Shown in pieces: positions 25,634-33,793 of a DNA stretch of 49,308 bases (position 1 is its first letter; every line of letters begins with the position of its first letter). The position numbers and the translations under genes were made by a program. This DNA is from Salinispora fenicalii. GTDB lineage: Bacteria > Actinomycetota > Actinomycetes > Mycobacteriales > Micromonosporaceae. The stretch lies in contig NZ_KI911474.1 of NCBI RefSeq assembly GCF_000514815.1, positions 1-49,308 of the forward strand, given 5' to 3'. The notes under the pieces were generated by a model that was not told the DNA's origin, did no database searches, and worked only from the letters and a program-made list of their open reading frames with translations.

Positions 25634-26506
25634 TCAGGGGCCGAACGGGTCCGGCCGCTGCTCCAACAGCCGGTGCAGGGTCTGCTGAATGGTCTCCCGC
25701 ACCTGGTCGGCGAGGTTGAACACGACCAACGGGTCATCGGCCGAGTCGGTCAGGTGCTCGGTGGCGATCGGCGGGCAGAACTCGATCAGCCACTTACTCG
25801 GCAACGGCACCATGCCCAGCGGACCGAGCCAGGGGAAGGTCGGCGTGACGGGGAAGTATGGCAGCTTCAACAGCCGGGCGAGGGGCTTCACATCGGCGAG
25901 CATCGGATAGGTCTCCTCACCCCCGACTATCGCCACCGGCACGATCGGGGTACCCGTACGCAACGCCGCGGAGACGAAACCGCCCCGACCGAATCGTTGT
26001 AGCTTGTAGCGCTCCGCGTACAGCTTGCCGATGCCCTTGAAGCCCTCGGGGAAGACGCTGACCAACTCACCGGAGTCGAGCAGACGCTCGGCGTCCGGGT
26101 TGCAGGCGACCGTGCCGCCGCCCTTGCGGGCCACCGCCGACACCACCGGCATCCGGAAGACGAGGTCCGCACCGAGCAGCCGGAGAAATCGGTGCTGGGG
26201 GTGCTGGTCGTGGAGCACCGCCGAGAGAATCAGCGCGTCCAGGGCCACGGTGCCGGAGTGGTTACCCACTACGAGGCCCGCCCCCATGTCGGGCACATGC
26301 TCCAGCCCGGTGACCTCGGTGCGGAACCAGTCCCGGTAGAGCAGTCGCAACAGTGGATGAAAGACGGATCCGGTGAGCTGCGGGTCGAAGCCGAACTCGT
26401 CAACCTCGTAGTCGCCGGCGAGGCGTCCACGCAGAAACGCCAAGCCACTCGCCACCTTCCGATCCCAGTGGTCGCCGGGCTGCTCGGAGACCGCCCCGCC
26501 GCTCAC
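25634..26506 (-). CDS. Lysophospholipid acyltransferase-family protein
   Basis: 290 residues of the PlsC/LPLAT superfamily: GNHSGTVALD block (His-x6-Asp spacing, as in the MGAT-like branch, rather than His-x4-Asp), VFPEGFKG for substrate phosphate binding and IVPVAIVGGEE. It probably transfers an acyl chain to a lipid or lysolipid at the inner face of the membrane. Its ATG overlaps the stop of the epimerase gene by 4 nt (ATGA), and the same pair (Rv0501-Rv0502) occurs in mycobacteria, so the two may work on one glycolipid or lipid pathway (inference). Confidence 0.88.
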   Translation of the reverse strand: MSGGAVSEQPGDHWDRKVASGLAFLRGRLAGDYEVDEFGFDPQLTGSVFHPLLRLLYRDWFRTEVTGLEHVPDMGAGLVVGNHSGTVALDALILSAVLHDQHPQHRFLRLLGADLVFRMPVVSAVARKGGGTVACNPDAERLLDSGELVSVFPEGFKGIGKLYAERYKLQRFGRGGFVSAALRTGTPIVPVAIVGGEETYPMLADVKPLARLLKLPYFPVTPTFPWLGPLGMVPLPSKWLIEFCPPIATEHLTDSADDPLVVFNLADQVRETIQQTLHRLLEQRPDPFGP

Positions 26507-27579
26507 GACCGCTCCCGAGCCGCGGCGGAGCGAACCTGCCGGACCCCGTCGAGCACCAGCTGCTCAGCGGCGGCTAGCCGCTCCCGGGTCATCACGACGC
26601 CGTTGCGGTGGGCGCGGATGAAGTCGTCGAAGGCGGCAGCAGTGGAGCGTGGGGTGAAGCCGAACTCCCGCTCCAGCCGGTTGGTGTCCACGACGCGACC
26701 ATGCACGAAGAGGTCAACCTGGTCCAACCCGTAGCGGCCGAAGCCGAGCGTCCGGGCCAACGCGGCCGCCCCGGACAGGCCCGGCTCCAGCACCGGCACC
26801 GCGACTCGGCCGGCGCGCCGAATGGCCTGGGAGAGCGCCAGCACCCCGGGGCCGGCGACGTTGTAGGTGCCGGGATGGTCCAGCACGACCGACCGGTGCA
26901 GCACCTCCAGCGCGTCCTCGAAGTGCAGGAACTGCAGCCGTGGGTCGCGGCCGAACACGGTGGGCACCAGCGGTTGGGCGAAGTAACGAGTGAGCGTGGT
27001 GTCGGCGGTCGAGCCGATGAACGGCGCGAACCGCAGCACGGTGGCGGTTACGTCGGGGCGACGGCGGCGAAAACCTCGCACGTACCCCTCGATGTCCAGG
27101 ATGTCCCGGCCGAAGCCACCGCGCGGTACTTCACGCGGCTCGGTCTCCTCGGTGAAGACCGCCGGGTCGCGGAAGGACGCGCCGTAGGCGGCGGTCGAGG
27201 AGCGGATGACGAGCTTGCGCAGCCGGGGCGCGTGCTGTGCGGCGGCGAGCAGCTGCATCGTGCCGATGACGTTCTGGTCCTTCATGGCCGCTCGGCCCCC
27301 GTGCTGCGGGTCGGGAGCGCTGACCAGGGCCAGGTGCACCACCGCGTCAACGTCGAGGTCGGTGAGGAGGCCACCGATCGAACCAGCATCCACCCGGACC
27401 CGCTCGACCCCGTTGAGCAGGTCGGTTAGCTCGCCACCCGCCTCGGATGGGTCGACTCCGAGGACCCGCCCGACCCGTGGGTCGGCGGCGAGCCGTGCGG
27501 CGACGTGGGCACCGAGGTAGCGACTGACCCCGGTCACGACGACGACCCCCGGGGCACCGGAGGGGCCACCGGGGGTCAT
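26503..27579 (-). CDS. NAD-dependent epimerase/dehydratase (extended SDR)
   Basis: 358 residues. A Rossmann fold begins VVVTGVSRYLGAHVAARLAAD, giving TGxxxxLG instead of the classical TGxxGxxG. The region around SSTAAYG and the following segment is where the catalytic Ser/Tyr would be; a clear YxxxK is not obvious, so catalysis is uncertain. Orthologous position to Rv0501 (annotated galE2). ATG 27579 is the first start giving the family N-terminus; the frame is open to 27702 but that part overlaps the upstream terminator. Coupled to the acyltransferase gene. Confidence 0.87.
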   Translation of the reverse strand: MTPGGPSGAPGVVVVTGVSRYLGAHVAARLAADPRVGRVLGVDPSEAGGELTDLLNGVERVRVDAGSIGGLLTDLDVDAVVHLALVSAPDPQHGGRAAMKDQNVIGTMQLLAAAQHAPRLRKLVIRSSTAAYGASFRDPAVFTEETEPREVPRGGFGRDILDIEGYVRGFRRRRPDVTATVLRFAPFIGSTADTTLTRYFAQPLVPTVFGRDPRLQFLHFEDALEVLHRSVVLDHPGTYNVAGPGVLALSQAIRRAGRVAVPVLEPGLSGAAALARTLGFGRYGLDQVDLFVHGRVVDTNRLEREFGFTPRSTAAAFDDFIRAHRNGVVMTRERLAAAEQLVLDGVRQVRSAAARERS

Positions 27580-27671
27580 GCCGCACACCGTCCTCGGCAG
27601 GCGGGATCGAGCCGGAATATCCGTGGCTTGATCACCTAAGCCTCCGAGGGTCGACAGCTGGCACGTGATGA

Positions 27672-27696
27672 CGGTGCCGGGACCAGCCCGGCACCG
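27672..27696 (-). terminator. Hairpin after the bS22 gene
   Basis: Perfect 10-bp stem (27672-27681 with 27687-27696) and a 5-nt loop, 2 bp beyond the stop codon. No T-tract. Close enough to act on the highly expressed small gene. Confidence 0.75.
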
Positions 27697-27698
27697 GA

Positions 27699-27800
27699 TC
27701 ACTTGCCGAGACGGCGACGCTGGACGCGGGTCTTGCGCAGCAGCTTGCGGTGCTTCTTCTTAGCCATGCGCTTGCGGCGCTTCTTGACCACCGAGCCCAT
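27699..27800 (-). CDS. Small ribosomal subunit protein bS22 (AURKAIP1/COX24 domain)
   Basis: 33 residues, almost entirely basic: MGSVVKKRRKRM, then KKKHRKLLRKTRV. This is the 30S-associated peptide bS22 known from mycobacterial ribosome structures (Rv0500B position). It lies on the decoding-site side of the 30S subunit. ATG 27800 is preceded by AAAGG, 9 nt upstream. It is below most gene-finder limits. The neighbours, an HTH gene upstream and an epimerase gene downstream, are the same as in mycobacteria. Confidence 0.95.
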   Translation of the reverse strand: MGSVVKKRRKRMAKKKHRKLLRKTRVQRRRLGK

Positions 27801-28003
27801 ACGACAGCCTTTCGATGCAATGTGCGGGGCGGACCGGATGACACCGGCGTCCGCTTGCGGACAACGGACCGGACCTGCGGGACGGGCGGCGGAGCGCATC
27901 TGTGGTCACGGTCGGGTCCAGGGTAGCCGGGAAGCCTCAGCAGGACCAACGCGGCCCCTCAATGCCGGTCACCGCGGCCGGTCCAGGCCCGCGGGCGGGC
28001 GGT

Positions 28004-28213
28004 TCAGGCGGTTTCCTGAAAGGCACCGCGCAGGTACTCGTGCACCGTGTGCTCGGGGACACGAAACGACCGACCGACCCGGATGGCGGCGAGCTCGCCG
28101 CCGTGCACCAAGCGGTAGACCGTCATCTTTGACACCCGCATGACCGTCGCCACCTCGGCGACGGTGAGGAACCTGACCTCCGACAGCTGACTGTCGGACC
28201 GCGACCCGGCCAT
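28004..28213 (-). CDS. Small MerR/excisionase-type helix-turn-helix regulator
   Basis: 69 residues: a single winged-HTH of the excisionase/MerR class (FLTVAEVATVMRVSKMTVYRL, then the wing GGELAAIRVGRSFRVPE). Corresponds by position to Rv0500A, and in Streptomyces to a developmental regulator next to this block (I recall SCO3328, bdtA). It is similar in size to BldC but a different protein. DNA targets unknown; a TACC-N5-GGTA inverted repeat about 73 bp upstream is a candidate operator. Ends in AFQETA. Confidence 0.9.
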   Translation of the reverse strand: MAGSRSDSQLSEVRFLTVAEVATVMRVSKMTVYRLVHGGELAAIRVGRSFRVPEHTVHEYLRGAFQETA

Positions 28214-28285
28214 GGCTCACCGCCTATCCCATGCCCGGCGCGTGCTATCCCGACGGGGCTTCCGCCGGACCAGCGACGCGCGTGT

Positions 28286-28298
28286 TACCAGTACGGTA
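28286..28298. promoter_or_regulatory. Inverted repeat upstream of the HTH gene
   Basis: TACCAGTACGGTA: perfect 4-bp arms around 5 bp. Possible operator for the downstream HTH regulator itself; the protein that binds it is unknown. Confidence 0.35.
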
Positions 28299-28414
28299 GC
28301 GGGGCCGATGTGACCGGCGCGATCTCTTCGGACAAACCGTCACGATTCACACCAGTGGAGTCGAGGCGCTCCCGCCGCCAGCGGCACGGCACCCCGCTCA
28401 GTCCCCACGGAGCC

Positions 28415-28448
28415 CGGTGGCGCCGGTGGCGCCACCGGTGCCACCGGA
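28415..28448. terminator. Near-perfect 34-bp palindrome, putative terminator
   Basis: Arms of 17 bp (28415-28431 and 28432-28448) with a single mismatch, rich in GGTGGC/GCCACC. It lies 121 bp after the proline dehydrogenase stop on its strand and before the HTH gene. Could terminate that transcript. Confidence 0.55.
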
Positions 28449-28568
28449 CAAGCGCCCCGAGCCGCTTCCGGACGCGGACCGGGGCTCCGTGCTGGGAGCA
28501 GGCACCAGTGTGTCAGGGCGCCCGTCGACGCCCGACACCGGTAGATCATGACCGCCGCCGGTACGCGA

Positions 28569-29486
28569 CTACCGACCCATCAGGGCGTGGGCGAGGAACC
28601 CCAGATTGGCGGGGCGCTCAGCCAGGCGACGCATGAGATAGCCGAACCACTCCTCGCCGTACGGCACGTACGTGCGCACGGTGTATCCGTCGCCGATCAG
28701 ACGGGCCTGATCGGCGGAGCGGATGCCGTAGAGCATCTGGAACTCGAACTGCTCCGGTCCCCGGTCGAACCAGCGGGCCCGGTCCTCGCCGATCGCGATC
28801 AGGCGGGGGTCATGCGTGGCGAGCATCGGGTAGCCGGCCCCGGCCATCAGAATGCTCAGGCACCGTACGTAGGACCGGTCCACGTCCCGAGCGGACTGGT
28901 AGGCCACCGATTCGGGCTCCCGGTACGCGCCCTTGCAGAGCCGGACCCGGGAACCGGCGCCGGACAGCTGCCGGCAGTCGGACTCGGTCCGGCGCAGGTA
29001 CGCCTGGAGCACGGCCCCAGTGGACGGGTAGTCCGCGCGCAGTTTGACGAGGATATCCAGAGTGGAGTCGGTGGTGGTGTGGTCCTCCATGTCGAGAGTG
29101 ACCGTGGTGCCCCCGGCCTCGGCCGCCGCGCAGATCGCCCGGGCGTTGTCGTAGGCGAGCTGCTCGTCGAAGGTCTGCCCGAGCGCGGAGAGCTTGACGC
29201 TCACCTCGGCGGCCGGGGTGAGCTTGTCGGCGGCGAGCGATTCCAGCAGGCCAAGGTACTCATCACGAACGGCACGGGCCTGCTCGGGTGTGACCGTGTC
29301 CTCACCGAGGTTATCCAGGGTGACCGCGAGCCCGTCGGCAACGAGGGCACGGGTGACCCGCAACGCGTCCTCGGGCCGGGGGCCGGCGACGAACCGGCGC
29401 ACCACGTTCCGAGTGATCGGGGCTGTCGCGACGAGCCGCTCGCACCGCGATGACCGGGCCGCAGCGAGAATGACGGTACGAAGCAT
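28569..29486 (-). CDS. Proline dehydrogenase
   Basis: FAD enzyme oxidising proline to pyrroline-5-carboxylate, at the membrane with quinone. 305 residues, the length of monofunctional ProDH. Conserved blocks are visible: VSVKLSALG, LDMEDHTTTD, QAYLRRTE, RLCKGAYREPESVAYQ and the late EFQMLYGIR. No pyrroline-5-carboxylate dehydrogenase partner gene is in the window. ATG 29486 lies 6 nt after TACTCT, suggesting a leaderless mRNA; an ATG at 29531 would add 15 residues without similarity. It sits where mycobacteria carry proC in this gene order. Confidence 0.95.
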   Translation of the reverse strand: MLRTVILAAARSSRCERLVATAPITRNVVRRFVAGPRPEDALRVTRALVADGLAVTLDNLGEDTVTPEQARAVRDEYLGLLESLAADKLTPAAEVSVKLSALGQTFDEQLAYDNARAICAAAEAGGTTVTLDMEDHTTTDSTLDILVKLRADYPSTGAVLQAYLRRTESDCRQLSGAGSRVRLCKGAYREPESVAYQSARDVDRSYVRCLSILMAGAGYPMLATHDPRLIAIGEDRARWFDRGPEQFEFQMLYGIRSADQARLIGDGYTVRTYVPYGEEWFGYLMRRLAERPANLGFLAHALMGR

Positions 29487-29492
29487 GGGGCG

Positions 29493-29498
29493 AGAGTA
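29493..29498 (-). promoter_or_regulatory. -10-like element, leaderless start
   Basis: TACTCT on the minus strand ends 6 nt before the proline dehydrogenase ATG. Confidence 0.55.
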
Positions 29499-29570
29499 AC
29501 GCTCATAGCAGCAAAACGGTGGGGCTGTCACATCGCGCTACATCGACACGTCGCATGCCGGGAAGTCGTC

Positions 29571-29576
29571 TACGGT
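29571..29576 (+). promoter_or_regulatory. -10-like element, leaderless start
   Basis: TACGGT ends 7 nt before the GTG at 29584 of the CGNR gene. Confidence 0.5.
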
Positions 29577-29583
29577 GGTTGAC

Positions 29584-30171
29584 GTGAACTTCGACGCGTA
29601 CGCCCGAACCGGAGTCGATCTGATAAACATCCGGTTGGACGACCTCGACGCCCTCCGTTCGCTCTTCCCCGACGACGTCTCGTGGATGCGGGACGAGGTG
29701 TCGGAGCGAGATCTCACGATCTTTCGACGGGCGCAGAAGCGACTTCGCGATGTCTTCGAATACGGCACGTCCGGACGGGACGTCCAAGCCGTCGCCGAGC
29801 TGAACGCGCTGCTGGAGGCGTACCCGGTGCAACCGCGCATCTCCGGGCATGACTCCAGTGACTGGCACATGCACGTCACCAGCCGCGGCGCCTCGGTGAG
29901 TGCGGAGTACCTGGCCGGCGCGGCCTGGGGGCTGTCGGTGTGGCTCTGCGAATACGGCAGCGCCCGGTTCGGGGTCTGTGCGGACGAGCGGTGCGGCAAC
30001 GTCTACCTGGACACCTCGTCGAACTGCTGCCGGCGGTTCTGTTCGGAGCGCTGCGCAACCCGCTCCCACGTGGCGGCGCACCGGGCCCGCAAGCGGGCCG
30101 CGATCCGCGACCGGGTCGCGGTGGCGGCGCAGTCCACCGCCCCGGCCGACAACCTGACTGCGGTCAGCTGA
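29584..30171 (+). CDS. CGNR zinc finger protein (ABATE-like)
   Basis: 195 residues. The N-terminal half (from NFDAYARTGVDLINI) is the ABATE-like stress-response/ligand region. The C-terminal half has the CGNR motif GVCADERCGNVYLDTSSNCCRRFCSERCATR, in which Cys pairs are expected to bind zinc and DNA. Some members are transcription regulators; targets here are unknown. GTG 29584 (NFDAYART) is preferred over GTG 29575 because family members start there and because of the TACGGT element. It overlaps the convergent isomerase gene by 8 bp and diverges from proline dehydrogenase. Confidence 0.9.
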   Translation: MNFDAYARTGVDLINIRLDDLDALRSLFPDDVSWMRDEVSERDLTIFRRAQKRLRDVFEYGTSGRDVQAVAELNALLEAYPVQPRISGHDSSDWHMHVTSRGASVSAEYLAGAAWGLSVWLCEYGSARFGVCADERCGNVYLDTSSNCCRRFCSERCATRSHVAAHRARKRAAIRDRVAVAAQSTAPADNLTAVS

Positions 30172-31039
30172 GCGTCGGCCTCCCACCGGGATGCTCCTCG
30201 GCTTCCCGGTCGCCCGGCCGCACCGGCTCCGATCCGGCAAGGCTCGCGGCCGGTGGGTCGAGGTGCTGGCGGGCGAAGGCCAACGCCGCCCGTAGGTCCG
30301 CTTCCCGGACCGCGCGACTTGGCGCCCGCCGGGTTGACACCTCCACCGCGACCGAGCCGGTGAAGCCGCGACTGGCGAGTGAGCGCAACAGCTCGGCGCA
30401 GGGTTGGGTCCCCCGGCCGGGAACAAGATGCTCGTCGCGTCCCTCACCGGTGCCATCGCCAAGGTGAACGTGGGCTAGGCCGGAGCCCATCCGGTCGGCC
30501 AACTCCAGCGCGTCGGTGTGGGATGCGGCGCAGTGCGACAGGTCGAGGGTGTAGGTGGGGTACCCCGTCGTGGTCGGATCCCATCCCGGAACGTACGGGA
30601 CGAACTGCCGCCCCGCCATCCGCACCGGATACATGTTCTCGACCGGGAAGCTGATGCCACTGAACCGCCCGGTGACCTCATCCAAGCCCTCGGCGAAGTT
30701 ACGGGCGTAGTCCCGCTGCCAGGTGAACGGGGGGTGCACCACCACGGTCGGCGCGCCCAGCGTCTCGGCTAGCTCACCAGAACGGCGCAACCGCTCCCAC
30801 GGGTCGGCGCTCCACACCCGCTGGGTCACCAAAAGGCACGGGGCATGCACGGAGAGCACTGGCACGCCGTAGTGCTTGGCGAGTCCGGCGAGCGCACCAG
30901 CATCCTGGCTGACCGCATCGGTCCAGACCATCACCTCGACGCCGTCGTAACCAAGCGTTGCGGCCAGCTGAAACGCCGCCGCGGTCCGCTCGGGGAAGAC
31001 CGACGAGGTGGACAGGAGAACCGGAACTCGGGAAGGCAC
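30164..31039 (-). CDS. Sugar phosphate isomerase/epimerase (TIM barrel, AP endonuclease family 2 fold)
   Basis: 291 residues of the xylose isomerase-like TIM barrel: LSTSSVFPERTAAAFQLAA, YDGVEVMVWTD, LSVHAPCLL, VVHPPF, the metal-ligand Glu in FPVENMYP, TLDLSHCAAS and VHLGDGTGEGRDEH. His, Glu and Asp residues typical of the metal centre are retained. Substrate unknown. Equivalent to Rv0498 in its genome position. GTG start at 31039, 7 nt after TACTCT. Confidence 0.88.
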   Translation of the reverse strand: MPSRVPVLLSTSSVFPERTAAAFQLAATLGYDGVEVMVWTDAVSQDAGALAGLAKHYGVPVLSVHAPCLLVTQRVWSADPWERLRRSGELAETLGAPTVVVHPPFTWQRDYARNFAEGLDEVTGRFSGISFPVENMYPVRMAGRQFVPYVPGWDPTTTGYPTYTLDLSHCAASHTDALELADRMGSGLAHVHLGDGTGEGRDEHLVPGRGTQPCAELLRSLASRGFTGSVAVEVSTRRAPSRAVREADLRAALAFARQHLDPPAASLAGSEPVRPGDREAEEHPGGRPTLS

Positions 31040-31046
31040 AGCATCG

Positions 31047-31052
31047 AGAGTA
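31047..31052 (-). promoter_or_regulatory. -10-like element, leaderless start
   Basis: TACTCT on the minus strand ends 7 nt before the GTG of the isomerase gene. Confidence 0.5.
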
Positions 31053-31115
31053 GCCGGCGCCGATAGGGATCTTCAGGATGAGTCCCGGCAAATACCGCTG
31101 GCTACCGAGGATGCG

Positions 31116-32060
31116 TCACATCGGTGCAAGCTGATCCAGCCGGCGCAGGATCACTCCCTCCCGCAACGCCCACGGGCAGATCTCCAGGGTGCCGATGTCC
31201 AGCCGGCGCATCGCCGCCTCGGCGACCACCGCACCAGCCAACAGCTGATGTGCCCGGCCGGCGCTGACCCCATCCAGCTCGACGAGCTGCGCCGGGGGTA
31301 TGTGCCGGATAAACCCGAGCACCTGCCGCAGCCCGGCCCGGGTGAGCCGACGGCGGGCCCAGACGCCCGCTCCGGAGGGGGCCGCGCCGGCAAGGCGGGC
31401 CAGGGTCCGGAAGGTCTTCGAGGTAGCGACCGGACGCTCCCAGCCCACCTTGTTCAGCTCCCCGGCCACCGCGTCGAGCTGGCCGTCCACGTACGCCCGC
31501 AGCTTCTCCACCTGCTCGACCCCGGGCGGGGTGGTACTGCCCGCAGCGACCCGGAGATGGCGGCGGGTGAGCCGACCAGCGCCCAGCGGCAACGACACCG
31601 CAGCGTCCGGATCCTCGTCAATGCCCGCCGCGATCTCCAGCGAGCCTCCGCCGATGTCCAGCACTAACAGCCGCCCGGCCGACCAGCCGAACCAGCGGCG
31701 CACCGCGAGGAAGGTCATCCGGGCCTCGTCGGCACCGGTCAGGACCTCCAGTCGAACCCCGGTCTCCGCCTGGACCCGGGCCAACACCGCAACCGAGTTG
31801 GTTGCGTCCCGAACCGCGGAGGTGGCGAAGGCGATCAGGTCGTCGGTGCCCAGCCCGATTGCGGACTCCTTCGCGGACGCGACCGCCCGCACCAGGGAAT
31901 CCGCACCGGCGGTGGTGAGCGCGCCATCCGGGCCGATCTGTTCGGCCAGTCGCAGCACTGCCTTCTCGGAGTGCGCCGGCCAGGGGTGTGCACCCCGGTG
32001 AGCGTCCACCACCAGCAGGTGCACCGTGTTGGATCCAACATCAAGGACGCCCAGCCGCAT
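31116..32060 (-). CDS. Ppx/GppA family phosphatase
   Basis: 314 residues with an actin-like ATPase fold: LDVGSNTVHLLVVDA (phosphate 1), VLDIGGGSLEIAAG (phosphate 2) and the conserved FATSAVRDA. The family degrades polyphosphate or converts pppGpp to ppGpp; this short C-terminally unextended type matches mycobacterial Rv0496 (Ppx1). It could link phosphate metabolism with the nearby SenX3/RegX3 phosphate regulators (inference). ATG 32060 is 7 nt after TAGGGT. Confidence 0.93.
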   Translation of the reverse strand: MRLGVLDVGSNTVHLLVVDAHRGAHPWPAHSEKAVLRLAEQIGPDGALTTAGADSLVRAVASAKESAIGLGTDDLIAFATSAVRDATNSVAVLARVQAETGVRLEVLTGADEARMTFLAVRRWFGWSAGRLLVLDIGGGSLEIAAGIDEDPDAAVSLPLGAGRLTRRHLRVAAGSTTPPGVEQVEKLRAYVDGQLDAVAGELNKVGWERPVATSKTFRTLARLAGAAPSGAGVWARRRLTRAGLRQVLGFIRHIPPAQLVELDGVSAGRAHQLLAGAVVAEAAMRRLDIGTLEICPWALREGVILRRLDQLAPM

Positions 32061-32067
32061 GAGGCAA

Positions 32068-32073
32068 ACCCTA
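32068..32073 (-). promoter_or_regulatory. -10-like element, leaderless start
   Basis: TAGGGT on the minus strand ends 7 nt before the ATG of the Ppx/GppA gene. Confidence 0.5.
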
Positions 32074-32121
32074 GAGGCAACACCCGGCCGCGGCGCACCG
32101 GCCCAGCGATCCGCTGGCGCG

Positions 32122-32127
32122 TACGCT
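32122..32127 (+). promoter_or_regulatory. -10-like element, leaderless start
   Basis: TACGCT ends 6 nt before the GTG at 32134. Confidence 0.55.
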
Positions 32128-32133
32128 GGTCAG

Positions 32134-32931
32134 GTGAGAGGGCAGATCGAGCTCCATACGCGGCTAGCCGGTCCACGCGGCCGGGAGGTCCCGCTGGACT
32201 TCCCCCGGGAGTGGATCGAGTTCGGCGATCCGGCCGACGATATCCACCTGATCCGGGCCGACCTGACCTGGCTGCTGTCCCGGTGGACCTGCGTCTACGG
32301 GCGCGGCTGTCACGGCATCAACGCCGACCGCCCCGCCGACGGCTGCTGCTCGCACGGCGCGTTCTTCACCGACGCCGACGACGAACAGCGGGTCCAGTCG
32401 GCGGTCAAACGGCTGACCCCGGGTACCTGGCAGCACCACCGGCAGGGCTTCAAGAACTGGACCGAGACCGACACGGTTGACGAGAAGACACCCGCCCGGC
32501 GGACGGCCACCCGGCCCGACGGCCCCTGCGTCTTCCTCAACGACGCCGGCTTTCCCGGCGGTGCCGGCTGCGCCCTGCACGCCCAGGCGCTCCGCGACGG
32601 CGCCCACCCGTTGGAGTACAAGCCGGATGTCTGCTGGCAGCTGCCGATCCGCCGCGAACAGGAGTGGGTCCAGCGCCCGGACGGCACCAAGGTGCTCCTC
32701 TCCACGCTCGGGGAGTTCGACCGTCGCGGCTGGGGCGCCGGCGGGCACGACCTGGACTGGTGGTGCACCTCGTCCCGGGACGCACACGTGGCGGCCGAAC
32801 CGATGTACATCTCGTACGCCCCCGAGCTGACCGCCCTGATCGGTGCGCCCGCGTACGCCGAACTGGCCGCGTTGTGTGCCGCCCGGGCCCGCCATGGGCT
32901 GGTCGCCCCGCACCCGGCCGACCCGGACTGA
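32134..32931 (+). CDS. Conserved cysteine-rich hypothetical protein (Rv0495c-like)
   Basis: 265 residues. The cysteines cluster in WTCVYGRGCHGI, DGCCSHGAFF, GPCVFLND, GCALHAQAL and PDVCWQLP, a pattern recalling YkgJ/DUF3109 metal-binding proteins, which are thought to hold an Fe-S or zinc site. C-terminal DLDWWCTSS adds one more Cys. Function is not known. By position it corresponds to Rv0495c, next to Ppx1 in mycobacteria. GTG 32134 is preferred because of the -10 element; the frame is open to 32026, but that stretch overlaps the Ppx/GppA promoter. Confidence 0.85.
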   Translation: MRGQIELHTRLAGPRGREVPLDFPREWIEFGDPADDIHLIRADLTWLLSRWTCVYGRGCHGINADRPADGCCSHGAFFTDADDEQRVQSAVKRLTPGTWQHHRQGFKNWTETDTVDEKTPARRTATRPDGPCVFLNDAGFPGGAGCALHAQALRDGAHPLEYKPDVCWQLPIRREQEWVQRPDGTKVLLSTLGEFDRRGWGAGGHDLDWWCTSSRDAHVAAEPMYISYAPELTALIGAPAYAELAALCAARARHGLVAPHPADPD

Positions 32932-33047
32932 ACCGGCACGACGCGGGCGCGGGACGGGCACAGCCGCAACTGCGCTCGGCCGGGTTGACGCACGGCTGTT
33001 CCGCGCGAGACTGGGCCACGCGCCGCTGTTAGCGCAGACCGGGCCGT

Positions 33048-33071
33048 GCTGCGGCCGTTCAGCGCCGCAGC
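33048..33071. terminator. Hairpin after regX3
   Basis: Perfect 8-bp stem GCTGCGGC/GCCGCAGC with an 8-nt loop, about 20 bp past the regX3 stop and between convergent genes. Confidence 0.55.
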
Positions 33072-33090
33072 GGGCTGCGTGGACGTCCGG

Positions 33091-33774
33091 TCACGGCTCG
33101 AACTTGTAGCCCAGGCCTCGCACGGTGACGATGTAGCGGGGAGCGGATGGTTCCGGCTCGACCTTGGAACGCAGTCGCTTGACGTGTACGTCGAGGGTCT
33201 TCGTGTCGCCGACGTAGTCGGCCCCCCACACCCGATCGATCAGCTGGCCCCGGGTGAGCACCCGACCGGCGTTGCGCAGCAGCAACTCCAGCAGCTCGAA
33301 CTCCTTCAACGGCAGTTGCACCGGGGCGCCGGCGACCGTGACCACGTGCCGCTCGATGTCCATCCGAACCGGGCCCGCGGCCAACGTCGCCGCACCGGTC
33401 TCCACCGTCTCGACGCTCTTGCGGCGCAGCACCGCGCGGATCCGGGCGACGAGCTCCCGTGGCGAGTACGGCTTCGTCACGTAGTCGTCGGCGCCGATCT
33501 CCAAGCCGACCACCTTGTCGATCTCACTGTCCCGAGCGGTGACCATGATGATCGGCACGTGCGAGCGCTGCCGGAGCTGCCGACACACCTCAGTGCCCGA
33601 CATCTCGGGCAGCATCAGGTCGAGCAGCACGATGTCGGCACCGGTCCGGTCGAACTCGCTGAGGGCGGAGGGGCCAGTCGCGGCAACCGAAACCTCGAAG
33701 CCCTCTTTACGGAGCATGTACGACAGGGCATCGGAGAACGACTCCTCGTCCTCGACCACCAGAACGCGGCTCAA
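33091..33774 (-). CDS. regX3: OmpR/PhoB-family response regulator RegX3
   Basis: 227 residues. Receiver domain with acidic residues E8-D9, phospho-acceptor D52 (LLDLMLPEMSG), K101 (DDYVTKPYSPREL) and a C-terminal winged-helix domain (LPLKEFELLELLLRNAGRVLTRGQLIDRVWG). Orthologue of RegX3/PhoP of the phosphate-starvation system. The start codon is TTG 33774 (SRVLVVEDE), with AAAGGA 8 nt upstream. It lies 19 bp after senX3. In mycobacteria it is activated by SenX3 and controls phosphate uptake genes. Confidence 0.95.
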   Translation of the reverse strand: MSRVLVVEDEESFSDALSYMLRKEGFEVSVAATGPSALSEFDRTGADIVLLDLMLPEMSGTEVCRQLRQRSHVPIIMVTARDSEIDKVVGLEIGADDYVTKPYSPRELVARIRAVLRRKSVETVETGAATLAAGPVRMDIERHVVTVAGAPVQLPLKEFELLELLLRNAGRVLTRGQLIDRVWGADYVGDTKTLDVHVKRLRSKVEPEPSAPRYIVTVRGLGYKFEP

Positions 33775-33793
33775 CAGAGGTTTCCTTTCACTG

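Larger units (their letters stand above)
28214..28568. other. Intergenic region between proline dehydrogenase and the HTH gene
   Basis: 355 bp without a gene. It contains the inverted repeat at 28286-28298 (upstream of the HTH gene) and a 34-bp palindromic hairpin at 28415-28448 (downstream of proline dehydrogenase). In mycobacteria proC lies near this point, but no proC remnant is seen. Confidence 0.7.
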
